64,000 nt of DNA from Polymorphobacter fuscus (lineage in GTDB: Bacteria; Pseudomonadota; Alphaproteobacteria; Sphingomonadales; Sphingomonadaceae), in NCBI RefSeq assembly GCF_011927825.1, contig NZ_JAATJI010000001.1, positions 1,612,001 to 1,676,000 on the forward strand, read 5' to 3'. Shown here in pieces: positions 9,195 through 17,871 of the stretch (positions are counted from its first letter, which is position 1; every line of letters starts with the position of its first letter). The notes beneath the pieces are model-generated. The model saw only the letters and a list, made by a program, of their open reading frames with translations. It was not told the DNA's origin and did not search any database. The position numbers were made by a program, and so were the translations under genes.

Positions 9195-10348
9195 TGGGAA
9201 ACCCCATCCCAGCCGCGCCGGACCCCATCGCCCTCTACGTCCACTGGCCGTTCTGCGTCACCAAATGCCCCTATTGCGATTTCAACAGCCATGTCCGCGC
9301 CAGCATCGACGACAATGCCTGGCGCACCGCCCTGCTCGCCGACCTCGCCCATGAAGCCGCGCGCCTGCCCGGCCGCCGTCTCGCCAGCATCTTCTTCGGC
9401 GGCGGCACCCCGAGCCTGATGCCGCCGGCCACAGTCGCGGCGATCATCGACGCCGCCACGCACCACTGGCCCGCCGCGCCCGACATCGAAATCACGCTGG
9501 AAGCCAATCCCAGTTCGGTCGAAGCCGCGCGCTTCGCCGGCTTCGCCGCCGCCGGCGTCAACCGCCTCAGCCTCGGCCTGCAGGCGCTGAACGACGCAGA
9601 TCTGAAGGCCCTTGGCCGCCCGCACGACCTCGCCCAGGGCCTCGCCGCGCTGGACATCGCCCAGGCGAATTTCGCCCGCGTCAGCTTCGACCTCATCTAC
9701 GATCGCCCCGGCATGACGCCCGACAGCTGGGCGCCCGAGCTTGCCCGCGCCATCGCCTTCGGCACGTCGCACCTGTCGCTCTACCAGCTGACCCTGGAGC
9801 CCGGCACGCGCTTCACCGCGCTTCACGCCCGCGGCCAGCTCGACATGCCCGATTCGGACACCTCGGCCGATCTGTTCGACCTGACCCGCGCCATGACCGC
9901 CGACGCCGGCCTGTTTGCCTATGAAGTGTCGAACCACGCCCGCCCCGGCGCCGAAAGCCGCCACAACCTCGCCTATTGGACCTATGGCGACTATGCCGGC
10001 ATCGGCCCCGGTGCCCATGGCCGCCGGCAGGGCGTCGCCACCGCACGGCTGAAGAAGCCCGAAGCCTGGCTGGCGGGCGTTGCTGCCGGCAGCGGCCGCA
10101 GCGAAACCCTGCTGACGCCCGACGAGCGCGCCACCGAGGCACTGGTCATGGGCCTGCGCCTCGCCGCCGGCATCGACGCGGCGCGCTTCCAGGCCCGCAC
10201 CGGCCTGCCGCTAGCCGCCGTCCTGCGCCCCGACCGTGTCGTCCGGCTGGTCGACCAGGGCCTGCTCGAACAGGATACACAGGGCCTGCGGCTGACGGCC
10301 GCCGGCCAGCCGTTCGTCGACGCCGTGCTCAAGCAGATCGCGGCCTGA
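9194..10348 (+). CDS. hemW: HemW-type radical SAM protein (HemN-like)
   Basis: 384 residues. HemW binds heme and is thought to insert it into cytochromes; it is related to HemN but lacks HemN's N-terminal extension. The cluster motif CVTKCPYC gives Cys21, Cys25 and Cys28. FFGGGTPSL, EANPSS and GVNRLSLGLQAL follow in the expected order, and the HemW C-terminal domain is present with HNLAYW and GIGPGAHG. The start overlaps the rdgB stop by one base. It converges with the APH-like gene, whose stop lies immediately after it. It should not be annotated as coproporphyrinogen oxidase without tests. Confidence 0.95.
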   Translation: MGNPIPAAPDPIALYVHWPFCVTKCPYCDFNSHVRASIDDNAWRTALLADLAHEAARLPGRRLASIFFGGGTPSLMPPATVAAIIDAATHHWPAAPDIEITLEANPSSVEAARFAGFAAAGVNRLSLGLQALNDADLKALGRPHDLAQGLAALDIAQANFARVSFDLIYDRPGMTPDSWAPELARAIAFGTSHLSLYQLTLEPGTRFTALHARGQLDMPDSDTSADLFDLTRAMTADAGLFAYEVSNHARPGAESRHNLAYWTYGDYAGIGPGAHGRRQGVATARLKKPEAWLAGVAAGSGRSETLLTPDERATEALVMGLRLAAGIDAARFQARTGLPLAAVLRPDRVVRLVDQGLLEQDTQGLRLTAAGQPFVDAVLKQIAA

Positions 10349-11155
10349 TCAGAACAGCTCGTCGAGCAGCAGATGGAACGTCAGCTTGTCGGCATCGGGC
10401 GCGATGCCATAGGCCGTCAACAATCGCGCCTGCAGCGACGCATCGAAATCGTCGAGGCAGTTCCACAAGATCGCCAGGTCCTGCCAGCGGTCGGCGAGGC
10501 CGGCCCGCCCGACGTCGATCATCCCGACGACCTCGCCGCCGGCCATCACCAGATTGTCGAGCGAGAAATCGCCGTGTGTCACCACCAGGTCGGAGTGCAG
10601 CGGCAGCAGCGCCTGCATCGCGTCCCACACCCGTTCGGCGCTCCAACCCTGCCGCGCGTCGTCGAAGTCGTCCAGGTCGACCGATCCGGCGTCGATCCGC
10701 ACCCGCGCCTGCGCCATCCGCAGGCGATGGTCGGCATTGAACGGACAGTCGACAGGCGGGATCGCATGCAGCCGCCGCAGGAAGCGCGCCAGGGCGTCGA
10801 CGATCTCGCCACCACCGCCGGCGCACAGCTGCTGGTACGCCGTCTCTCCGGCGACGGCCGTCATCAACAGCCAGGCATCGTCCGGGGTGCCGACAAACTG
10901 CACCAGCCTCGGCACCGGCAGGTGATCCGCCAGCCAGCGCAGCCGCACCATCTCGTCCGTCACATCGCCCGCCAGCGTTCCATGGCCGTGCTTGAGGTAA
11001 AGGTCCGGCGCCCCGGCCTTGCCATGCAATCGATAGACGGCGGCACCCGCCGCACCGACGGTGTCCCGCGCCCAGCGATAGCCGTCGACGGCGGTGGTGA
11101 TGCTCGCCGGCGTCGGCACTGGCTTGCAGGCACGTTCTCGGGCTTGACCGGTCAT
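10349..11155 (-). CDS. APH(3')-like aminoglycoside phosphotransferase
   Basis: 268 residues, the normal size of APH(3') enzymes, which phosphorylate the 3'-hydroxyl of kanamycin or neomycin-type drugs using ATP. The Brenner motif VVTHGDFSLDN supplies His194, catalytic Asp196 and Asn201. The metal-binding motif IDVGRAGLADRWQDLA gives Asp214. The protein ends in LLLDELF, the acidic C-terminal tail with terminal Phe that binds the drug in known APH(3') enzymes. It starts 35 bases after the LpoA-like gene with a GGAGGCAGGA ribosome region, so they are probably cotranscribed. There is no mobile element or unusual composition nearby, which suggests a resident chromosomal gene. The true substrate is not known. 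Confidence 0.9.
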   Translation of the reverse strand: MTGQARERACKPVPTPASITTAVDGYRWARDTVGAAGAAVYRLHGKAGAPDLYLKHGHGTLAGDVTDEMVRLRWLADHLPVPRLVQFVGTPDDAWLLMTAVAGETAYQQLCAGGGGEIVDALARFLRRLHAIPPVDCPFNADHRLRMAQARVRIDAGSVDLDDFDDARQGWSAERVWDAMQALLPLHSDLVVTHGDFSLDNLVMAGGEVVGMIDVGRAGLADRWQDLAILWNCLDDFDASLQARLLTAYGIAPDADKLTFHLLLDELF

Positions 11156-11190
11156 CGCAATTCCTGCCTCCCCACGGCGTCACGCCGGCG

Positions 11191-12447
11191 TTAAGACCCG
11201 AATCCCTTCGGCGCCGGCGACACCGTGTTGATCACTCCGGTGCCGACCTGCTGGACCTCCAGCATCCGTTCCGCGACGTTGCCGGCGCCAAAGCGGAATG
11301 CACCGTCGATCCCCGCAAAGCCATCGCGGCTGCCCAGCGCGGCGCGCGGGAATGGCGTGTCGAGCACCCAATTGCCGGCAAGGCTGTTGACCAGCAGCAC
11401 CGAATCATAGCCGAAACTCGCCAGCCGCGACGGATTGCTGCCGAATTTGGCGCGATAGCGTTCCGCCAGCTTGCGGAACCGTTCGTCGGACACCGACGCG
11501 AACAGCGCCCCGCGCAGCGAGCCGACATTGGCCAGCGCCGGTTCGTTGTTCCACAATTCGGTGCCCATGACGATTGCGACGCCCGGCGTCACGCCCATCT
11601 TGTTCAGCGCCGGCATCAATTGCGCCGCCACGCTGCCGCTGTCGGCGATCAGCAGCGCCTGGAACGGCAGCGGTGCCGGCGTTGCCGCCGCCACCGTGCC
11701 ATCGGGACGGATCACCGGCTTGCCGGCCTTGGTGCGCGCGTCATAGGCAGTGACGCTGCGTGCCGCCGCCAGCATCTTGGCCGGGTCGCGCGGATAGCTT
11801 GCGACAGCGGTCGAGCGGCCACCTGCCGCTTCCACCGCGCGCACGAAGGCGGTCTGCGCCCGCTGGCCATAGACACCGGCCGGCACCAACGCCGCGAATC
11901 GGTCGATGCCGCGGCTGCGCGCATAGCTGACCGACCGGGCGATCGATTGTGCCGGCTGGAACCCCATCACATAGACATCGCCGCCGGCAACGCTGGCATC
12001 GTTGGAAAAGCTGATGACCGGGATTGCCTTGGTCGCCGCCACCGCCTGCACGGCGCGCACATCGCCGGCCAGCAACGGCCCCAGAAACAGCCCGGCGCCT
12101 TCCGCCAATGCCCGCGCTGCCGCTGCTTCCGCCCCCTGGGCGGTATCATAGACCCGCAGGTTGACGCGGGCGTTGCCGGCATCGAGCAGCGCCATGTTGG
12201 CGGCATTGGCAATCGACTGGCCCACCGGTGCGTTCGACCCGGTCAACGGCACCAGCAGCGCGACGCGGTTCTGCGCCGCCTCCGGCAGCGGCGCCGGGGC
12301 GGCCTTGTCAGGCGCCGCGGCGGGCGGCGGCGGCGTCTGCACCCCGGTTTTCCGGGGTGTCGCGCAGGCGGATGCGAGCAGCGCCAGCGTGATGGCAAGG
12401 GCGGCACCCCGCCGCGATGCTTGCGTGTGCCGACCTTGCGCGTTCAT
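11191..12447 (-). CDS. LpoA/LppC-like penicillin-binding protein activator lipoprotein
   Basis: 418 residues from ATG 12447. The N terminus is a lipoprotein signal with lipobox LLASAC, then a Pro/Ala-rich linker, then a periplasmic type I substrate-binding fold beginning RVALLVPLTGSNAPVG. In enterics LpoA activates PBP1A from the outer membrane; alphaproteobacterial members lack LpoA's N-terminal TPR domain, as does this one. A longer frame to 12513 would bury the signal peptide and overlap rsmI, so I reject it. It is divergent from rsmI, which is the common arrangement for this family. Possible ligands are not evident. Confidence 0.88.
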   Translation of the reverse strand: MNAQGRHTQASRRGAALAITLALLASACATPRKTGVQTPPPPAAAPDKAAPAPLPEAAQNRVALLVPLTGSNAPVGQSIANAANMALLDAGNARVNLRVYDTAQGAEAAAARALAEGAGLFLGPLLAGDVRAVQAVAATKAIPVISFSNDASVAGGDVYVMGFQPAQSIARSVSYARSRGIDRFAALVPAGVYGQRAQTAFVRAVEAAGGRSTAVASYPRDPAKMLAAARSVTAYDARTKAGKPVIRPDGTVAAATPAPLPFQALLIADSGSVAAQLMPALNKMGVTPGVAIVMGTELWNNEPALANVGSLRGALFASVSDERFRKLAERYRAKFGSNPSRLASFGYDSVLLVNSLAGNWVLDTPFPRAALGSRDGFAGIDGAFRFGAGNVAERMLEVQQVGTGVINTVSPAPKGFGS

Positions 12448-12507
12448 TATGTTGCGGGCGTCGCCGCCACCCGAGCCGGTGGCCACGCCGCTATTCAGGA
12501 ACACCAT

Positions 12508-13371
12508 TTGCACTCTCCCGAACCGTCCATCGAATCACCAGCGGCTCTTGACGCGGGGCTTTACATCGTCGCCACGCCGATCGGCAATCTTGGCGACCTG
12601 TCGCCCCGCGCCGCTGCCACGCTGGCGCGGGTGGCATTGATCGCCGCCGAAGACAGCCGGGTAACGGCGCGCTTGCTCCACCACATCGGCGCGCGCGTCC
12701 CCATGCTCGCCTATCACGACCATAGCGACGACGGCGTCCGGCGCGCCATCGTCGCGCGCGCCCTGCAGGAACCCGTGGCCCTGACATCGGATGCCGGCAC
12801 GCCGCTGATCTCCGACCCCGGCTTCAAGCTGGTGCGCGATGCCCGGGCCGCCGGCGTCAACATTGTCACCGTCCCCGGTCCCTGCGCCGCGATCGCCGCG
12901 CTGACCCTTGCCGGCCTGCCGACCGACCGTTTCCTGTTCGCCGGATTCCTGCCGGCCAAGGCCGGCGCCCGCGCCACCGCTATCGCCGAGCTTGCCGAGA
13001 TCCGCGCCACGCTCGTGTTGTACGAATCGGGGCCCCGCCTCGCCGCCAGCCTTGCGGCGCTGGCCCAGGGCCTTGGGGATCGTGACGCCGCCGTGGGCCG
13101 CGAGCTTACCAAGCGCTTCGAGGAGACCGTCACCGGCCGCCTGAGCGAGCTTGCCACCCGCTATGTCGACGCACCGCCGCGCGGGGAAATCGTCATCACC
13201 ATCGCACCACCCGGCGCCGCCCCGGCAGCGGACGCCGAAACACTTGATGCGGCGCTGCTTGCAGCGCTCGCCGACGCCAGCGTGAAGACGGCCGTCGCTA
13301 GTGTCAGCGCCGCTCTGAAACTGCCGCGGGCGACCGTTTACGCGCGCGCACTGGCGTTGAAACGGAACTGA
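12508..13371 (+). CDS. rsmI: RsmI, 16S rRNA 2'-O-ribose C1402 methyltransferase
   Basis: 287 residues if translation starts at TTG 12508, close to the E. coli length. AGGA lies seven bases upstream of this TTG and no ATG or GTG exists in frame near the conserved N terminus LYIVATPIGNLGDLSPRA. Later motifs are AEDSRVTARLL, ALTSDAGTPLISDPG (SAM binding) and VPGPCAAIAALTLAGLP. The frame is open for about 890 bases upstream, but that part is antisense to the LpoA-like gene and is not coding. yraN follows after six bases. Confidence 0.95.
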   Translation: MHSPEPSIESPAALDAGLYIVATPIGNLGDLSPRAAATLARVALIAAEDSRVTARLLHHIGARVPMLAYHDHSDDGVRRAIVARALQEPVALTSDAGTPLISDPGFKLVRDARAAGVNIVTVPGPCAAIAALTLAGLPTDRFLFAGFLPAKAGARATAIAELAEIRATLVLYESGPRLAASLAALAQGLGDRDAAVGRELTKRFEETVTGRLSELATRYVDAPPRGEIVITIAPPGAAPAADAETLDAALLAALADASVKTAVASVSAALKLPRATVYARALALKRN

Positions 13372-13377
13372 ACACCC

Positions 13378-13752
13378 ATGAAGCGCCCCGATTCGGCCGC
13401 GCGCCGGCGCAACGACCGGCGTGGCCGCCGCGCCGAAACCATCGCCGCCTGGTTTTTGCGCGCCAAGGGCTATCATATTGTTGCGCGGCGCGTGCGCACC
13501 CCGGCCGGAGAGATTGATATCGTTGCCCGCCAACGGGACTCGCTGGTATTTGTCGAGGTCAAGGCGCGGCGAACACTCGACAGCGCGATATTTGCGCTGC
13601 ATCCTGCTGCATTGCGGCGGATCGAAGCCGCGTCGCGCGTGCTTGCCCCCCGTTTCGGCGCTGGCTGCACCACTACGCGGATCGATGCGGTGCTGGTGCG
13701 GCCATGGGGGTGGCCAGTCCATATGGTGGCGATCTGGCGGGAGCGTATGTGA
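13378..13752 (+). CDS. yraN: YraN/UPF0102 family nuclease-like protein
   Basis: 124 residues with a restriction-endonuclease-like fold. The typical core is RRAETIAAWFLRAKGY, then PAGEIDIVA and VFVEVKAR, supplying the Glu/Asp...ExK catalytic pattern. The function of the family is unresolved; Holliday-junction-type activity has been suggested from the fold. It sits between rsmI and the SirB1-like gene, a common arrangement. Its TGA stop overlaps the next ATG (TGATG). Confidence 0.95.
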   Translation: MKRPDSAARRRNDRRGRRAETIAAWFLRAKGYHIVARRVRTPAGEIDIVARQRDSLVFVEVKARRTLDSAIFALHPAALRRIEAASRVLAPRFGAGCTTTRIDAVLVRPWGWPVHMVAIWRERM

Positions 13753-14546
13753 TGGAGTTGAACGATCTGGGCTTGCTCGACGATGGCGATATCGACCTCG
13801 TCGAAGCCGGCATTGCCCTGGCCCGCGCCGACCGGCCCGAAGCCGATGCGTCGCGGCTGCGGCGGCTGGTCAGCGGCTGGGCGATCGCCCTCCAGCGCGA
13901 CACGCCCCCCGTGTCGGGCTCCGGCCGCGCCCGCCGCCTTTCCAACCTCATCGCCAGCGAGGCGGGACTGACCGGCGCCAGCGACGATTACGACAATCCG
14001 CTCAATGCCGATCTCATTGCCGTGGTCGAGCGCGGCCGCGGCCTGCCGGTCGCTCTGTCGATCCTCTATGTCGCGCTCGCCCGCCGCGTAGGCTGGCGCG
14101 CCAACGCGCTCAACCTGCCGGGCCATGTCATCGTCGAGATCAAGGGCGGCGTCGACACCGCGCTGATCGACCCGTTCGACCATGGCATGGGGATATCCCG
14201 CGACCGCGCCGTCGAAATCGCCCGCCACGGCGGCGGCGACGCCGCAACGGCCCGGTTCGAACCGATGACCAACCGTCAGCTGCTCATCCGCCTCATCACC
14301 AACCAGGCCAGTCGCGCTCGCAGCGGCGGCGACACCGTCCGCGCCCTGCGGCTGTATGAACGGATGACCGCCATCGCGCCGCGTCTGTCGAGCCTGTGGT
14401 GGGAGCGCGCCCGGCTCGAACAGTTGCTCGGCCACAACAACGCGGCGCGGGGCAGCCTGACGGCGATGCTGGAAACCACCCACGACACCGCCATGTCGCG
14501 CCGCATCCAGGCCGCGCTGGCAGCGCTCGCCCGCTCCGAAAGCTGA
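13752..14546 (+). CDS. SirB1 family protein (transglutaminase-like plus TPR)
   Basis: 264 residues. The centre resembles the transglutaminase-like SirB1 core: NPLNADLIAVVERGRGLPVA, LYVALARRVGW and LPGHVIVEI; Asp in DPFDHG follows. The C-terminal third looks like TPR helices (NQASRARSGGDTVRALRLYERM). ATG 13752 overlaps the yraN stop; the frame is open upstream but the GGGAG site at 13737 and the overlap favour this start. The classical catalytic Cys is replaced by the LPVALS region, so activity is doubtful. Cellular role unknown. Confidence 0.88.
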   Translation: MELNDLGLLDDGDIDLVEAGIALARADRPEADASRLRRLVSGWAIALQRDTPPVSGSGRARRLSNLIASEAGLTGASDDYDNPLNADLIAVVERGRGLPVALSILYVALARRVGWRANALNLPGHVIVEIKGGVDTALIDPFDHGMGISRDRAVEIARHGGGDAATARFEPMTNRQLLIRLITNQASRARSGGDTVRALRLYERMTAIAPRLSSLWWERARLEQLLGHNNAARGSLTAMLETTHDTAMSRRIQAALAALARSES

Positions 14547-14621
14547 CAGCGCTGCCGCCAGGGGTGGCGGGCGCCGGCGCCAGGCGCTACCGCAGCCGCA
14601 CGCCGCTGTTCAGGAAGCTCC

Positions 14622-15578
14622 ATGTCTCTTCGCATCGCCGTCCAGATGGACCCCATCGAAGCCGTCAACATTGGCGGTGATTCGACCTTCGCGCTGATGC
14701 TGGAGGCGCAAAAGCGCGGCCACAGCCTTCATCATTATCTCGCCACGGCGCTGTCCGCCGAAAACGGCCGTGTCCGCGCCCGCGCCCGGCCGCTCACCGT
14801 GCGCCCCGAAAAGGGCGCGCATTTCGCCTGGGCCGGCGACACCGCCACGCTCGACCTGGGCGAGGATGCCGATGTCGTCCTGATGCGGCAGGACCCGCCG
14901 TTCGACATGGGCTATATCACCGCCACCCACCTGCTGGAGATGGTCCAGCCCGAAACGCTGGTGGTCAATGATCCGGCCGAGGTCCGCAACGCCCCCGAAA
15001 AGCTGTTCGTGCTGCGCTATCCCGACCTGATGCCGCCGACGCTCGTCACCCGCAGCCTCGATGAAGCGATGGACTTTCGCGCCCGCCACGGCGCCGTCGT
15101 CGTCAAGCCGCTCTACGGCAATGCCGGAACCGCGGTGTTCCTCATCGACACGGCCGACGGCAATTTGCCGGCGCTCGTCGAATTGTTCGGCACGGTTTGG
15201 AACGAACCCTTCATGGTCCAGGCTTTCATCCCGCAGGTCAGCGCGGGCGACAAGCGCATCGTCCTTGTCGATGGCGAACCCGCCGGCGCCATCAATCGCC
15301 TGCCCAAATCGGGGGAAATCCGCTCCAACCTCGCCGCCGGCGGCGCGGCGCACGCCACCGAGCTGACACCCCGCGAAGCCGAGATCTGCGCGCGTATCGG
15401 GCCGGAGCTGAAGGCCCGCGGGCTGGTCTTCGTCGGCATCGACGTCATCGCCGGCCATCTGACCGAGATCAACGTCACTTCGCCCACCGGGATCGTCGCG
15501 ATCGACCGCTTCAACGGCACCAACACGCCGGCGCGCATCTGGGACGCCATCGAAGCGCGCCACGCCGCCCGGACCTGA
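14622..15578 (+). CDS. gshB: Glutathione synthetase
   Basis: 318 residues, the usual length. Joins gamma-glutamylcysteine and glycine with ATP. Motifs include MDPIEAVNIGGDSTFALM, RQDPPFDMGYITATHLLE, VVVKPLYGNAG, AGDKRIVLVDGEP and the ATP-grasp metal site EINVTSPTG near residue 286. ATG 14622 follows CAGGAAG. It ends just before the convergent exported small gene. The glyoxalase genes, which consume glutathione adducts, lie 1-2 kb away on the other strand. Confidence 0.98.
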   Translation: MSLRIAVQMDPIEAVNIGGDSTFALMLEAQKRGHSLHHYLATALSAENGRVRARARPLTVRPEKGAHFAWAGDTATLDLGEDADVVLMRQDPPFDMGYITATHLLEMVQPETLVVNDPAEVRNAPEKLFVLRYPDLMPPTLVTRSLDEAMDFRARHGAVVVKPLYGNAGTAVFLIDTADGNLPALVELFGTVWNEPFMVQAFIPQVSAGDKRIVLVDGEPAGAINRLPKSGEIRSNLAAGGAAHATELTPREAEICARIGPELKARGLVFVGIDVIAGHLTEINVTSPTGIVAIDRFNGTNTPARIWDAIEARHAART

Positions 15579-15595
15579 CGGCTGCGCCGCGGCAG

Positions 15596-15988
15596 TCAGT
15601 TCTTGGGCGGCCCTGACACGCGTTCCCACGCCCCCAGCACACAGCCGCCGAACTGGATGCGGCTGAAGGGGTCGAACACATTGACGACATCGCCCCGGCA
15701 CTGGCGATTCTGCGTCGATTGCGTCGCCAGCGCGCGATTTGGGCCATAGGCCGGACAGGCTGGCCCGGTATTGCGCCACCAACCCTGCGACGTGCGCACA
15801 TAATAGCCGTGGGTGGCGGACAGTTCCTTGGCCCGCAACGCCCTGTTTTCCAGGCACAGCTGCGTTTCGGGCGCGGCATCGGCACGCGCTTGCCCAGCCT
15901 GAGCCGGCGCCGGGGCCGGCGCGCTCAAGGCGGGTGCCGCCACAGCGCAGCCCAGCGCGACAATCAGCAGGCGGTCGAGTCGTTGCAT
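15596..15988 (-). CDS. Small exported protein of unknown function
   Basis: 130 residues from ATG 15988, with AAAGGA five bases upstream. Residues 1-22 form a signal peptide ending in ALSAPAPAPAQ. The mature part has four Cys (ETQLCLENRAL, GPACPAYG, NRQCRGDVV, FGGCVLG), suggesting two disulfides, and ends near GPPKN. No family recognised. Convergent with gshB, 17 bases apart. It is likely periplasmic or surface exposed; no catalytic signature is visible. Confidence 0.7.
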   Translation of the reverse strand: MQRLDRLLIVALGCAVAAPALSAPAPAPAQAGQARADAAPETQLCLENRALRAKELSATHGYYVRTSQGWWRNTGPACPAYGPNRALATQSTQNRQCRGDVVNVFDPFSRIQFGGCVLGAWERVSGPPKN

Positions 15989-16331
15989 CGCAATCCTTTT
16001 CTGCCCCCCTGACAGCGTATCACCGCGCGGCCGCCTGCGCCAATGCCGTAAAGCCCACCGGCCGGCGGCCTCGCGCGGGCGGACGCGCGCTGTGCGGCGC
16101 ATCAGGGTCCTTTGCGCGCTCAGATTCGGTCAGCATGGGCCGGATAACCCAAGCGCGCATACCCCCCGAACGGGGGTAACGGCACGGTCGAAATCCGGAT
16201 AACGCCGTCACGTCGAGGAAACAGGTGCAAGGCGATGTGGTTTGACGCACCCGAGCCATCCCGTCGGACCCTGCAGAGAACGCAGCGTGCGGCACGCGAA
16301 CAGGCAGTACGCGTTAACCGTGGAGAAATAT
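15989..16331. other. 343-base intergenic region upstream of the small exported gene
   Basis: I see no convincing coding frame here. It contains two copies of CCGGATAAC (16140-16148 and 16195-16203) on either side of a palindrome with arms ACCCCC (16161-16166) and GGGGGT (16172-16177). This could be an operator region for the leftward exported gene or a transcription end for gloB; no T-run follows the palindrome. Confidence 0.4.
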
Positions 16332-17063
16332 TCAGCTTGCGAAGCTGTCCTTCGCCGCACGCCGCAGACCGAGCTCGGTCGCATCGCGGGCGCGGACGAA
16401 GGGATTGGTTGCACGCTCTTCGCCAATGGTGAACGGGACCGTTGGCAAAGCGCGTGCGCGGCGCGCGCCGACTGACACGGCGCGCGCCGCAAGCGCCGCA
16501 TTTTCAGGCTCCACAGTCACGGCAAATCGCGCATTGCTCTGGGTGTATTCGTGCGCGCAATACACCCGGGTCGCATCGGGCAGCGCCATCAGCTTGCCCA
16601 GCGCCGCGAACATGTCGGCGGGCGTGCCCTCGAACAACCGTCCGCATCCCATGGCGAACAGCGTGTCGCCCGGAAACAGCACGCCGTCACGGTCGAAGGC
16701 ATAGGCGATATGCCCGGCGGTATGCGCCCCGACATCGAACACCCGCGCCACGGAAGCACCGACCGCCACCGTGTCACCGTCACCCACGGCCCGGTCGATG
16801 CCGGGAATCCGCGCTGCCTCGCCGCGCGGACCCGTCACCTTCGCGCCGGTGGCAGCGACAATGGCCAGGTTGCCGCCGACATGATCGGGGTGCCAGTGGG
16901 TGTTGAGGATCTGGCTGATTGTCCAGCCGCGTTCGGCAGCGGCCGCCAGCACCGGTTCGGCAACGGCCGGATCGATGACGGCGGTGTCGCCGCTTGCCGC
17001 ATCATGCGCCAGATAGACATAATTGTCGCTGAGCACGGGAATCTGGACGATCTCCAGCGTCAT
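16332..17063 (-). CDS. gloB: Glyoxalase II, hydroxyacylglutathione hydrolase
   Basis: 243 residues. Hydrolyses S-lactoylglutathione to lactate and glutathione. The metallo-beta-lactamase motif THWHPDH occupies 55-61, followed by DVGAHTAGHIAY, FPGDTLFAMGCGRLFEG and YCAHEYTQSN, all standard GloB metal and substrate residues. ATG 17063 is preceded by GGAAGGG at seven bases and overlaps the stop of the repeat-protein gene (ATGA). An ATG two codons earlier sits on top of the ribosome site and is less likely. It is the last gene of the gloA / repeat protein / gloB operon. Confidence 0.95.
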   Translation of the reverse strand: MTLEIVQIPVLSDNYVYLAHDAASGDTAVIDPAVAEPVLAAAAERGWTISQILNTHWHPDHVGGNLAIVAATGAKVTGPRGEAARIPGIDRAVGDGDTVAVGASVARVFDVGAHTAGHIAYAFDRDGVLFPGDTLFAMGCGRLFEGTPADMFAALGKLMALPDATRVYCAHEYTQSNARFAVTVEPENAALAARAVSVGARRARALPTVPFTIGEERATNPFVRARDATELGLRRAAKDSFAS

Positions 17064-17335
17064 GGCCATTCCCTTCCGCCGACCACCAGCCGATCGACGC
17101 GCAGCGTGCCGATGGCGAGGTCATCGATGCGCGCCCGCCGCACCCGCAGGCGCCCGACGACCAGCCGCCCGATCGCCAGCGCTCCGATGGCAAAAGCGCC
17201 CACCGCCAGCGCCCCGACCGCCGCCGCGCCCAGCGCCGAACTGCCCGTGGCGCTCGCCCCCGTCGCCGTTGCACCGGTGGCGGTGGCGCCGGTGGCGACG
17301 GCACCCTGCGTGACGATGGACAGGTCGCTCGTCAT
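17060..17335 (-). CDS. Five-residue-repeat protein inside the glyoxalase operon
   Basis: 91 residues. From about residue 11 to 60 a glycine returns every fifth position: AVATG, ATATG twice, ASATG, SSALG, AAAVG, ALAVG, AFAIG, ALAIG, RLVVG. The hydrophobic character of the residue before each Gly rises along the run. The C-terminal third switches to RLRVRRARIDDLAIGTLRVDRLVVGG, which keeps the same spacing with Arg/Asp. The pattern fits a right-handed beta-helix like pentapeptide-repeat proteins, though it is not the classic A(D/N)LXX form. The start overlaps the gloA stop (TGATG) and the stop overlaps gloB (ATGA), so it is a genuine coupled gene. Function unknown. Confidence 0.75.
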   Translation of the reverse strand: MTSDLSIVTQGAVATGATATGATATGASATGSSALGAAAVGALAVGAFAIGALAIGRLVVGRLRVRRARIDDLAIGTLRVDRLVVGGREWP

Positions 17336-17751
17336 CACCAGCTGCCGGTGTTGGCCATCGATGCCCAGGGCTCGGCCGGCGCGAGGCGGGGGCCCGCCTG
17401 CAGCAGCTCGACCGAAATGCCGTCGGGCGACCGCACGAACGCCATGTGCCCGTCGCGCGGCGGCCGGTTGATGGTGACGCCGCCGTCCTGCAGCCGCTGG
17501 CATGTGGCGTAGATGTCGTCGACCGCATAGGCCAGATGGCCGAAGTTGCGCCCGCCGGTATAGCCGCTTTCATCCCAATTGTGGGTCAGTTCGACCTGGG
17601 CGCTTTCGTCCCCCGGCGCCGCCAGGAAGATCAGCGTAAAGCGCCCGCCTTCATTATCGATACGCCGCACCTCCTTCAGCCCCAGCAGGTCGAAGAAATG
17701 CAGCGTTGCCGGCACGTCCGACACGCGGATCATGGTGTGGAGATATTTCAT
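17335..17751 (-). CDS. gloA: Glyoxalase I, lactoylglutathione lyase
   Basis: 138 residues of the vicinal-oxygen-chelate family. Converts the methylglyoxal-glutathione hemithioacetal to S-lactoylglutathione. The metal ligands of E. coli GloA are conserved: His5 (YLHTMIRV), Glu54 (QVELTHNW), His72 (FGHLAY) and Glu115 (ISVELL). ATG 17751 follows AAGGA at six bases; an upstream frame to 17850 lacks a ribosome site and would disturb the His5 position. First gene of a three-gene coupled operon ending with gloB. Confidence 0.95.
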   Translation of the reverse strand: MKYLHTMIRVSDVPATLHFFDLLGLKEVRRIDNEGGRFTLIFLAAPGDESAQVELTHNWDESGYTGGRNFGHLAYAVDDIYATCQRLQDGGVTINRPPRDGHMAFVRSPDGISVELLQAGPRLAPAEPWASMANTGSW

Positions 17752-17871
17752 CGTCGTTCCTTCAAGACCTCGATCCGGACTGCACGAACCCGGAAAGACG
17801 TCACGGGAAGGGCAAACCGTTCGCGGGCAATCTAACAACCCTTGCGCCAAATTGCGACCACCCGCAGGGTG

